A stretch of 5,716 nt of DNA from Scybalousia_A sp964542225 (GTDB taxonomy: Bacteria; Bacteroidota; Bacteroidia; Bacteroidales; P3), in NCBI GenBank assembly GCA_964542225.1, contig CAZITO010000089.1:1-5716 (forward strand). Direction: 5' to 3'. The position numbers were made by a program, and so were the translations under genes. The notes beneath the pieces were generated by a model. It was not told the DNA's origin and ran no database searches. It saw only the letters and a program-made list of their open reading frames with translations. Positions 1-5,715 of the stretch are shown here, piece after piece. Position 1 is the first letter of the stretch, and every line of letters starts with the position of its first letter.

Positions 1-1507
1 TTGCAAACATATCGCTGTTTATTCCATTGGCATTTATTGTAAATCTTATACCATAATTCTCAGGCTGTGCAGGAAGGTTGCTTGTGTTCGATGGATAATA
101 TATTGTTCCGTTAACGGTACTTTGTCCATCTATTGCTGCTACCATAAAGCCTTGTCCCGGCAAAACAACAGTGGCATTTTTATTCCAAGCTTCTTCATAA
201 GCGTTGTAAGTGTATAATACATTGCTTTGAACATTGGATAAAGCACTTAGAATTTCCGTCTTTGTCAATTGCTTGTCAAACGGATTGCCAAAAGCAAACC
301 ATTTAGCACCTCCTGTGGTATCGCCGTTATTGGTTTGGTTTAAAGTAACGTTTCCAGTTGTAAGATATGAGGACGACATATCTAAGGTTGTCTTTGTGTC
401 ATCGGTGGTTATTGTTCTACCTTGTGCATTCTCTTTAAAAGGCCATACAAAATAACCGCTACCTTTTTTCATTGTATCATTTGCATATAGATAACTACTG
501 CTCCAAGCATTATTTGTGTAATCATACCCCGTAATTGCTATATCACAGTGAGGGTTTTGTGCATTTGTTGGGTTGTTAATTGTGTTGTCCGCAGTGAAAT
601 TATCTAAAAATATTGTAGGCTTGTTATTATTATACAGGCTCGCCTGATTGCCTACCCCCGCAACAAAATTCCAACGATTTGTTGAAAGGACTTGTTTATT
701 AGGAATAACAACATTTCTTAGTTCTAAAACAGAACTCCACCCATTCGCTGTTAAATAACTCTCATTTGGCACGTAAAAAGTCGCATTGGAAGAAACCCAG
801 AGAAAAACCCATTTATCACCAAGTGTAGGAGGAATTTCACTTTCTAAAACTATACTTGTCAATTGTGTACAACCTATAAAAGCACTCTCACCTATACTTC
901 TTACAGAATCAGGAATTGTTATACTTGTCAATTTTATACAACTCATAAAAGCACGATTGCCTATTGAAGTTACAGAACTTGGAATATTTATACTTTCTAA
1001 AAAGAAACCGTTGCTAAAAACCCTTTCACCAATTGAAGTTACAGAGCTTGGAATATTTATATCTGTCAAACCACAACCGTCAAAAGCATGATTGCCTATT
1101 GAAGTTACAGAACTTGGAATATTTATATCTGTCAAAAAACTACATCCCCCAAAAGCAGAATCGCCTATTGAAGTTACTTTGTAGTTTATATTATTGTAAT
1201 TTACAGAGTCCGGTATTACAATTTGTCCGCTGATAGAAGTGCTTGTTGCTTTCACAGATACTGTTTTACTTTCTGTATCCAGAACAGTATAAGTTAAATC
1301 ACCTTGTGGGAATGTTTGTGCAGAGGAATTAATGAAAGGAAGAAATAATAAAATACTTAGTACGCAAAATTTGGCTGATTTACCAAATAAATAAGATGTT
1401 ACTTTGCGTGATAGGGGGGGGGTAATTACTTGAAAGTCAGCGTTTAAATCACAACGCTTACCCTTACCTGTACATAATTCGTACAGACGATTTTTGAATC
1501 TTTTCAT
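1..1507 (-). CDS. Secreted BspA-like leucine-rich-repeat surface protein, 3' end outside window
   Basis: The frame is open for 502 codons from the ATG at 1507 to the left edge without a stop, so the C-terminus is missing. Residues 1-45 are a basic preamble. Residues 46-63 (KFCVLSILLFLPFINSSA) form a signal-peptide core with likely cleavage before Q64. Residues 111-222 hold five 22-23-residue repeats of the pattern VTSIGxxAFxxCxxLTxINIPSS, the LRR_5/BspA type. From about residue 265 a different module begins, with NRWNFVAG, FGNPFDKQ and LPGQGFMVA, which resembles modules in large secreted Bacteroidota proteins. BspA-type proteins act at the cell surface in adhesion or binding; the ligand here is unknown. 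A type IX or lipid-linked anchoring domain may lie beyond the edge (inference). The start at 1507 was chosen because no in-frame ATG, GTG or TTG occurs between it and the signal peptide. A C9 run near codons 29-32 makes the frame slippage-prone. Confidence 0.88.
   Translation of the reverse strand, partial: MKRFKNRLYELCTGKGKRCDLNADFQVITPPLSRKVTSYLFGKSAKFCVLSILLFLPFINSSAQTFPQGDLTYTVLDTESKTVSVKATSTSISGQIVIPDSVNYNNINYKVTSIGDSAFGGCSFLTDINIPSSVTSIGNHAFDGCGLTDINIPSSVTSIGERVFSNGFFLESINIPSSVTSIGNRAFMSCIKLTSITIPDSVRSIGESAFIGCTQLTSIVLESEIPPTLGDKWVFLWVSSNATFYVPNESYLTANGWSSVLELRNVVIPNKQVLSTNRWNFVAGVGNQASLYNNNKPTIFLDNFTADNTINNPTNAQNPHCDIAITGYDYTNNAWSSSYLYANDTMKKGSGYFVWPFKENAQGRTITTDDTKTTLDMSSSYLTTGNVTLNQTNNGDTTGGAKWFAFGNPFDKQLTKTEILSALSNVQSNVLYTYNAYEEAWNKNATVVLPGQGFMVAAIDGQSTVNGTIYYPSNTSNLPAQPENYGIRFTINANGINSDMFA
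842..1177 (-). repeat. BspA-type leucine-rich repeats (five units, 66-69 bp period)
   Basis: Five in-frame repeats encode VTSIG-start units of 23, 22, 23, 23 and about 23 residues. The DNA is also well conserved: the 39 bases at 1032-1070 and 1098-1136 differ at a single position, and the start of the same block recurs at 963 and 1166. The second protein unit is one codon shorter (GCG-LTDINIP). The third lacks the usual AF and Cys (ERVFSNGFF). The repeats form the predicted solenoid of the surface protein. The high nucleotide identity suggests recent duplication or gene conversion (inference). Confidence 0.9.
1414..1422. repeat. Homopolymer tract, nine G (nine C on the coding strand)
   Basis: Nine consecutive G on the plus strand lie inside the 5' part of the leucine-rich-repeat gene, read as ACC CCC CCC CTA (T-P-P-L). 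The tract stands out in an AT-rich region and precedes the signal-peptide codons. With nine C the frame is open. With ten C a TAA is reached at 1380-1382, and with eight C a TAA at 1399-1401. Such tracts in surface-protein genes are classic sites of slipped-strand mispairing; that this one varies is inferred. Confidence 0.9.
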
Positions 1508-1537
1508 TTTAAAACTTTTTATATTTTTAACAAATCA

Positions 1538-1561
1538 TTACTCCTATTGGTAGCGGAGTAA
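1538..1561 (-). promoter_or_regulatory. 5'-leader hairpin before the leucine-rich-repeat gene
   Basis: TTACTCC (1538-1544) and GGAGTAA (1555-1561) are perfect 7-base inverted repeats around a 10-base loop. The structure begins about 30 bases upstream of the start codon and would lie in the mRNA leader if transcription starts near 1573. It could stabilise the message or bind a regulator. No known riboswitch class is recognisable and the role is unassigned. Confidence 0.4.
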
Positions 1562-1579
1562 CACTATTTTAACCGTTTG

Positions 1580-1587
1580 CAAAATTA
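1580..1587 (-). promoter_or_regulatory. Candidate Bacteroidota -7 promoter box for the leucine-rich-repeat gene
   Basis: On the minus strand this reads TAATTTTG, an exact match to the TAnnTTTG -7 consensus of the Bacteroidota primary sigma factor. A -33 TTTG at the usual 19-21-base spacing is not present; the best there is TTTT (1607-1611). A start near 1573 would give a leader of roughly 65 bases containing the hairpin at 1538-1561. Chance matches are likely in such AT-rich DNA, so this is moderate evidence. Confidence 0.4.
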
Positions 1588-1628
1588 TAACAAATTTTTA
1601 AAATGAAAAAATTTTGTAAAAAAGATAG

Positions 1629-1668
1629 GTTATTATGGGTTATCATAAGTTAAAATAAGTTAGCATAG
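1629..1668. repeat. Tandem 10-bp GTTA-type repeats, four units
   Basis: Four consecutive decamers, GTTATTATGG, GTTATCATAA, GTTAAAATAA and GTTAGCATAG, share the pattern GTTAnnATRR with exact 10-base spacing. A looser fifth unit (ATTGTTATAAGG) follows. They lie in the noncoding gap between floA and the leucine-rich-repeat gene. A 10-base period matches one helical turn, so all units would face one side of the DNA, as in a protein-binding array. A decayed simple repeat is the alternative. Confidence 0.6.
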
Positions 1669-1701
1669 ATTGTTATAAGGACAAAAACCTATGCTAACTT
1701 A
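1656..1701 (-). terminator. Inverted repeat downstream of floA, possible operon terminator
   Basis: TAAGTTAGCATAG (1656-1668) and CTATGCTAACTTA (1689-1701) are perfect 13-base inverted repeats separated by 20 bases, starting about 38 bases past the floA stop. The position fits the end of the argS-clpS-nfeD-floA transcript. The stem is AT-rich and is followed on the minus strand by TTTTAAC rather than a clean U run, so efficient intrinsic termination is uncertain. One arm coincides with a unit of the decamer array, so the structure may instead belong to that array. Confidence 0.45.
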
Positions 1702-1738
1702 ATAACTATAAAAGACTTATAGAAATTCTTAAAAAAAA

Positions 1739-2704
1739 TTAAAGATGTGCGTCTTTGCTTATAGCATCGCGCATTTCGGTATCAGCTTGAATGTTTTTCA
1801 TCTTATAATAATCCATAATACCCAAATTGCCCTTGCGAAAAGCCTCCGCCATAGCCAAAGGAACTTCAGCCTCAGCCTCTATAACCTTTGCTCGCATCTT
1901 TTGAGCCTCGGCTTTCATTTCTTGCTCGGCAGCGATAGCCATACTTCTTCTTTCTTCGGCTTTTGCTTGAGCGATGTTTTTGTCTGCATTGGCTTGGTCC
2001 ATTTGCAACTCTGCACCTATGTTTTTACCCACATCTATGTCGGCAATATCTATGGAAAGTATCTCAAAAGCCGTACCCGTATCCAAACCTTTAGCAAGTA
2101 CAACCTTTGAAATAGAGTCTGGGTTTTCCAAAACGTAGGCATGAGACTCGGAACTACCTATGGAGGTTACTATACCTTCACCCACACGAGCCAAAATTGT
2201 TTCCTCTCCTGCTCCACCGACAAGTTGGTTTATGTTTGCCCTAACGGTAACTCTCGCCTTTACTATCAATTGAATACCATTTCTTGCCACAGCAGCAACC
2301 GAAGGAGTATCTATAACCTTAGGGTTTACACTCATTTGCACCGCTTCAAAAACATCTCTTCCCGCAAGGTCTATGGCTGTAGCCGCCTTAAAATCCAAAG
2401 CAATGTTTGCCTTGTCGGCAGAAATAAGTGCATTGACCACTCTCTGCACATGACCACCTGCCAAATAGTGTGCTTCAAGCAAATCACTGCTAAGGTCCAA
2501 CCCCGCTTTTTTACTATTAATCATAGCATTGACTATAACAGATGGAGGAACTTTTCTCCAACGCATAAACATAAGTTGAAACAAAGAAATCTTTACTCCA
2601 TTTAATACACACTGAAACCAAAGATTGACAGGTATCAAGTATAAAAACACGGATAAAAGCACAAAGGCCGATATCACTACAACACCAATAATTGTGTATG
2701 ACAT
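1739..2704 (-). CDS. floA: Flotillin-like protein FloA
   Basis: FloA is a membrane scaffold that oligomerises in lipid-ordered microdomains and influences membrane fluidity and the assembly of signalling and secretion complexes. The 321-residue length is close to the roughly 330 of Bacillus FloA (YqfA). Residues 4-30 form one hydrophobic membrane-inserted segment with no cleavable signal. An SPFH/band-7 type core spans about residues 50-230, with family motifs such as VPPSVIVNAMI (52-62) and EAHYLAGGHVQRVVNALISA (77-96). Residues 234-290 are an Ala/Glu/Gln/Lys-rich coiled coil (MDQANADKNIAQAKAEERR and onward), ending in the conserved block EVPLAMAEAFRKGNLGIMDY (280-299). The gene lies 51 bases after nfeD, its usual partner, and is last in the apparent operon. 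The ATG at 2704 immediately precedes the membrane segment and has an A/T-only leader without a Shine-Dalgarno sequence. Confidence 0.96.
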   Translation of the reverse strand: MSYTIIGVVVISAFVLLSVFLYLIPVNLWFQCVLNGVKISLFQLMFMRWRKVPPSVIVNAMINSKKAGLDLSSDLLEAHYLAGGHVQRVVNALISADKANIALDFKAATAIDLAGRDVFEAVQMSVNPKVIDTPSVAAVARNGIQLIVKARVTVRANINQLVGGAGEETILARVGEGIVTSIGSSESHAYVLENPDSISKVVLAKGLDTGTAFEILSIDIADIDVGKNIGAELQMDQANADKNIAQAKAEERRSMAIAAEQEMKAEAQKMRAKVIEAEAEVPLAMAEAFRKGNLGIMDYYKMKNIQADTEMRDAISKDAHL

Positions 2705-2755
2705 AATTTTTTATAGTTTTGATTGTTAATAATTCTGTTTTAATTTGTTGCTTTA

Positions 2756-3226
2756 CTATTCTTTATCTACCTTATTCACTCTTATTTTGTTGCCATTTAC
2801 CTCCTCCACTACAATATCGGTTTGAGGGTCAAGGAATGAGGTAGCGGTATAAACTTCCATTCTTTCTCCATTGATAAGAGCCGTACCCATAGGAGCTAAA
2901 CGAGTAATGGTCTTACCCGTATCTCCCGCTTTGACAGGGGTTTTTATCTCATTGACTTTGGACGAAATTTCCTCCTTTTGAGCAAAGCGTTTCCAAGTCT
3001 TTGTTTTCAAAGACCAAATAAGAAGCACCAAACACACGACAACATCAAAAATCAAAACCATTCCTCCCATCCATGTTCCATATTCTGCAAACACCTCATA
3101 AATTCCCCAAACGGAAAGAGCAACACCGCCCAAACCTGCAATAGTCGTCCCCGGAATAGCCACAAGTTCCAAAACAATCAAAGCCATTCCAAAAACCAAT
3201 AATAATAGTATAAATATCAAATCCAT
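2756..3226 (-). CDS. NfeD-like membrane protein, short form without protease domain
   Basis: NfeD proteins are encoded beside flotillin-type genes and are thought to work with them in membrane microdomains. This 156-residue form has hydrophobic segments at about residues 3-22, 27-46 and 53-72. A charged linker (KTKTWKRFAQKEE) follows, then a C-terminal OB-fold domain at about 101-156. The domain shows the family pattern GDTGKTITRLAPMGTALING, ERMEV and a final VVEEVNGNKIRV. It lacks the N-terminal ClpP-like serine-protease domain of long NfeD proteins, so it is the short (NfeD1b-like) class and is not expected to be a protease. It lies 32 bases after clpS and 51 before floA. The start gives the hydrophobic N-terminus at once, with no plausible alternative. 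Confidence 0.92.
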   Translation of the reverse strand: MDLIFILLLLVFGMALIVLELVAIPGTTIAGLGGVALSVWGIYEVFAEYGTWMGGMVLIFDVVVCLVLLIWSLKTKTWKRFAQKEEISSKVNEIKTPVKAGDTGKTITRLAPMGTALINGERMEVYTATSFLDPQTDIVVEEVNGNKIRVNKVDKE

Positions 3227-3258
3227 TGTTTTTTATTTTTTATATGTTATTAAAAAAT

Positions 3259-3537
3259 TTATCTTACCTCTGCTTTTAATTGTTTCCTATTCAATGCCTC
3301 ACACATAGGTTGCAAAACATCGTACGTTCCATGTTTGACGGCACAAAGTCCTTTGTAATGTATTATGTTGGTACAAGAAACAGCCTGTTGTCTGTTGAGT
3401 TTGCAAATGGTTTCCAAACAATCTATCACATATCCAAAGGTATGCACGTCATCATTATAAACAATCAACTCATTGCCACCTTCTTCAACATCCATAAGAC
3501 AAGTTTGCCCATCGGTCTGTTCAAAATAATTACCCAT
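3259..3537 (-). CDS. clpS: ATP-dependent Clp protease adaptor ClpS
   Basis: ClpS binds the N-terminal destabilising residue of N-degron substrates and delivers them to the ClpA/ClpC unfoldase of the ClpP protease in the cytoplasm. The 92-residue protein has a flexible N-terminal tail (1-22) and a ClpS core. The core has YNDD at 27-30, matching the NDD that contacts the substrate alpha-amino group. H60 in IIHYKG (58-63) matches the binding-site histidine. The end, KQLKAEV, matches the family's final strand. The position of the E. coli gatekeeper Met40 is Phe34 here, by my hand alignment. It follows argS by 28 bases and precedes nfeD by 32. It is Cys-rich for its size (Cys 13, 40, 45, 55, 65, 79), which may just be lineage bias. 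Confidence 0.93.
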   Translation of the reverse strand: MGNYFEQTDGQTCLMDVEEGGNELIVYNDDVHTFGYVIDCLETICKLNRQQAVSCTNIIHYKGLCAVKHGTYDVLQPMCEALNRKQLKAEVR

Positions 3538-3565
3538 TTCCTTTTTTTGTTTTTGATAAATTACA

Positions 3566-5359
3566 CTACATCTTCTCCGGTACTTCTATTCCCAATAAAT
3601 TCATAGCCCTTTTTATAACCTCTCCGGTAAAGTAAGCCAAACAAAGTCTTTGTTGCATAATATCTTTGTTTTCTTCTCTCAATATGTTGCAATCCTGATA
3701 AAAAGCATTGAAATTCTTTGCCAAAGAATATACAAAATTTGCCACCATGGAAGGAGCATAGTTTTTGCCCGCCTCTTTTATTACATCGGGGAAAGTCGAA
3801 AGAGTTTTTAAAACATCTATTTCCTTATCTGTCAATTGTATATCCTTGTTTATATTAACTTTCAGTATATCAAATTCCTTTTCCTCTTTGGCTTTGCGTA
3901 TTATGGACTGAATACGTGCAAAGGTATATTGTATAAATGGACCTGTATTGCCGTTAAAATCAATACTTTCCTCCGGATTAAAGAGCATGGTTTTGCTCGG
4001 GTCAACCTTTAATATAAAATATTTCAACGCTCCCAAAGAAAGTGTATTATATAATTTCTCGGCTTGGTCTGTCGGTATATCTTGTTGTTTGCCTTTTTCA
4101 AGTGTTTGTTTTTTAGCCTCCTCATACATTTCTTGCATCAATTCGTCCGCATCCACCACAGTACCCTCTCTTGATTTCATCTTACCATTAGGCAACTCCA
4201 CCATACCATAAGACAAATGATATATATCTTTTGCCCACTCAAAGCCCAAACGTTGCATAACTATTTTCAACACTTGAAAATGATAAATTTGCTCATTACC
4301 AACAACATATATAAGATGATTGGAGTTAAAATCGTTGTGTCTCAAACAAGCCGTGCCTATGTCCTGTGTCATATATACACTTGTGCCGTCTTTTCTCAAA
4401 AGAAGTTTGTGGTCAAGTCCTTCGTCTGTCAAATCTATCCAAACCGAGCCGTCCTCTTTTTTGTAAAATACTCCTTTTTCCAAACCTGCTTTAACGAGTT
4501 CTTTGCCTAAAAGATAAGTATCGCTTTCATAATAAATCTTGTCAAACTCTATACCCAATCGCTTGTATGTTTGCTCAAACCCCTCATAAACCCAACCATT
4601 CATTGTCTGCCAAAGGTCTCTTACCTGCTTGTCTTTTTGTTCCCATTTGACAAGCATTTGCTGTGCCTCTTGCATAATGGGAGCCTGCTTTTTTGCCTCT
4701 TCCTCCGTCATTCCTCTATCCATAAGTGAGGCTATCTCCTTTTTGTATTCCTTGTCAAAAACAACATAATACTTGCCTACCAAATGGTCGCCCTTTATCT
4801 TGCTACTTTGAGGAGTTTCGCCATTGGCAAATTTCAACCATGCAATCATACTTTTGCAAATATGCACTCCTCTGTCATTGACAAGATTAACTTTTTTGAC
4901 CTCATAGCCATTGGCTTCAAGTATTTGCGACACAGACCAGCCCAAAAGGTTGTTGCGTATGTGTCCAAGGTGCAATGGTTTGTTGGTATTTGGCGAAGAA
5001 AACTCTATAACAATGGTATTTTTCTCTTTCTGAGTATGATAGCCAAAAGTTGCATTGTTTTTATTCTTATCAAGGAATGTATTCCAATAGGATTTGTCTG
5101 TAGAAAAATTTAGAAACCCCTTTATAACATTGTACTCCGTAACCAAATCAGAAATTTCTTTTACCTTTTGACCTATCTGCTCAGCAACCTGCTCAGGTGT
5201 TTTTTTTGCCAATTTCACAAAAGGAAAAACCACAAGCGTATAATCGCCCGCAAATTCTTTCTTTGTCGGTTGCAAAACTATATCTTGTGGCAATGTATTA
5301 AGGTTATATAATTCATTTACACTCTTTGAAATGCTCTCTTGTAATATCTGCTGTATCAT
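3566..5359 (-). CDS. argS: Arginyl-tRNA synthetase
   Basis: This class I aminoacyl-tRNA synthetase joins arginine to tRNA-Arg using ATP in the cytoplasm. At 597 residues it is a normal full-length ArgS. The N-terminal Add1 domain (about 1-105) recognises the tRNA D-loop and includes the FAGDYTLVVFPFVKLAKK block (36-53). The catalytic domain opens with EFSSPNTNKPLHLGHIRNN (119-137), where HLGH (130-133) is the HIGH signature. The second signature is GKMKSREGTVVDADEL (392-407), a KMSK variant reading KMKS; Lys393 is retained, and such variation is common in ArgS. The C-terminal helical DALR anticodon-binding domain starts near TGPFIQYTFARI (472-483) and runs to VPEKM. It is first in the apparent operon, preceded by a promoter-like element that leaves a leader of about 22 bases. 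No frameshift or truncation is seen. Confidence 0.98.
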   Translation of the reverse strand: MIQQILQESISKSVNELYNLNTLPQDIVLQPTKKEFAGDYTLVVFPFVKLAKKTPEQVAEQIGQKVKEISDLVTEYNVIKGFLNFSTDKSYWNTFLDKNKNNATFGYHTQKEKNTIVIEFSSPNTNKPLHLGHIRNNLLGWSVSQILEANGYEVKKVNLVNDRGVHICKSMIAWLKFANGETPQSSKIKGDHLVGKYYVVFDKEYKKEIASLMDRGMTEEEAKKQAPIMQEAQQMLVKWEQKDKQVRDLWQTMNGWVYEGFEQTYKRLGIEFDKIYYESDTYLLGKELVKAGLEKGVFYKKEDGSVWIDLTDEGLDHKLLLRKDGTSVYMTQDIGTACLRHNDFNSNHLIYVVGNEQIYHFQVLKIVMQRLGFEWAKDIYHLSYGMVELPNGKMKSREGTVVDADELMQEMYEEAKKQTLEKGKQQDIPTDQAEKLYNTLSLGALKYFILKVDPSKTMLFNPEESIDFNGNTGPFIQYTFARIQSIIRKAKEEKEFDILKVNINKDIQLTDKEIDVLKTLSTFPDVIKEAGKNYAPSMVANFVYSLAKNFNAFYQDCNILREENKDIMQQRLCLAYFTGEVIKRAMNLLGIEVPEKM

Positions 5360-5387
5360 TATTTTTTACTTTACTCTCTATTTTTTG

Positions 5388-5418
5388 CAAAGATAGTGAA
5401 GTTTTTGTAAAAAATAAA
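5388..5418 (-). promoter_or_regulatory. Candidate promoter of the argS-clpS-nfeD-floA operon
   Basis: On the minus strand a TATCTTTG box (5388-5395) matches TAnnTTTG exactly. TTTA (5415-5418) lies 19 bases upstream, one mismatch from the -33 TTTG of the Bacteroidota primary promoter. The predicted start near 5381 gives a short leader to the argS ATG at 5359. Spacing and position both support it, though it rests on consensus matching only. Confidence 0.6.
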
Positions 5419-5438
5419 TTTTTTACTATCTATTTCTC

Positions 5439-5468
5439 AAAAAAAACACAGCACCCACAGTGTGTTTT
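5439..5468 (-). terminator. Probable intrinsic terminator of a gene upstream of argS
   Basis: Read on the minus strand, AAAACACA (5468-5461) and TGTGTTTT (5450-5443) pair around a 10-base loop, and the run of T continues to eight bases (5446-5439). This hairpin plus T tract lies just upstream of the argS promoter and would stop a minus-strand transcript entering from the right edge. The plus-strand reading has only a four-T tail, so minus-strand function is favoured. Confidence 0.55.
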
Positions 5469-5480
5469 ATAAATTATTCT

Positions 5481-5598
5481 TTAACGGCTTGCCCTTATAG
5501 AACACCCAACGGGTGCGGCTTTGCCTATATGAAAACAGGCTTAAAGAAAGCCAAAAAGTAACGGCTTTGCACTACTAAAACAGGCTGAGGCTGAGCCG
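5481..5598. repeat. GC-richer intergenic stretch with degenerate direct repeats and small hairpins
   Basis: This stretch is visibly GC-richer than its flanks. CGGCTTTGC followed by AAAACAGGCT occurs twice, at 5516-5541 and 5562-5586, and a related CGGCTTGCC occurs at 5485-5493. Hairpins are possible at 5503-5515 (CACCC, loop AAC, GGGTG) and 5538-5552 (GGCTT, loop AAAGA, AAGCC). The 3' part repeats GGCTGA twice in tandem (5583-5594). No reading frame of convincing length is present. It could be a decayed intergenic repeat element or a structured RNA; I recognise neither. Confidence 0.45.
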
Positions 5599-5640
5599 AA
5601 AAATATTTTTTCAGAAAATTTAATTGATATACATTTATAA

Positions 5641-5715
5641 TTAAAAAATAGGGGTGCTACTATTGATTATCAATGAGTTAACCTTTTTCGAAGGGTCAAA
5701 ATCGGGCAAAAATCG
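5641..5715 (-). CDS. Possible last 24 codons of an upstream gene, cut by the window edge
   Basis: One minus-strand frame is open from the right edge to a TAA at 5641-5643, encoding RFLPDFDPSKKVNSLIINSS and four further residues (TPIF). The other two minus frames stop sooner. Twenty-four open codons in AT-rich DNA is weak evidence. A terminator-like hairpin about 170 bases downstream is compatible with a gene ending here, but the distance is long. I do not recognise the sequence. It also overlaps a 13-base near-palindrome, ATTGATTATCAAT (5662-5674), so it could be noncoding or part of a mobile-element end. Confidence 0.2.
   Translation of the reverse strand, partial: RFLPDFDPSKKVNSLIINSSTPIF

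Noticed and set aside
842..1177. CRISPR-like regular repeats
   Set aside because: The 66-69-base period stays in frame and encodes LRR units throughout; there are no distinct spacers and no cas genes.
786..1233. Plus-strand frames across the leucine-rich-repeat region
   Set aside because: Their apparent internal repeats are the antisense reading of the minus-strand LRR codons. The minus frame has a signal peptide and clear LRR motifs.
392..1507. Frameshift or pseudogene status for the leucine-rich-repeat gene because of the homopolymer
   Set aside because: With nine C the frame runs unbroken from 1507 to the left edge, so the copy in this window is intact and in the ON state.
1527..1538. 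Tiny upstream reading frame (Met-Ile-Cys-stop) in the leucine-rich-repeat gene leader, preceded by AGGAG
   Set aside because: Only two bases separate AGGAG from the ATG, too short for normal initiation, and the AGGAG is part of the hairpin arm. Bacteroidota rarely rely on Shine-Dalgarno pairing.
1745..2605. Plus-strand frames opposite floA
   Set aside because: They are antisense to a confident FloA gene and show no domain-like pattern or leader of their own.
3280..3606. Plus-strand 108-codon frame opposite clpS and the argS end
   Set aside because: It lies antisense to clpS, whose NDD and His motifs are convincing, and crosses two real gene ends.
3259..5359. Direct mechanistic link between arginyl-tRNA charging and an Arg/N-degron pathway through argS-clpS adjacency
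   Set aside because: No aminoacyl-transferase gene is visible in the window, and adjacency of two housekeeping genes is not evidence of a pathway.
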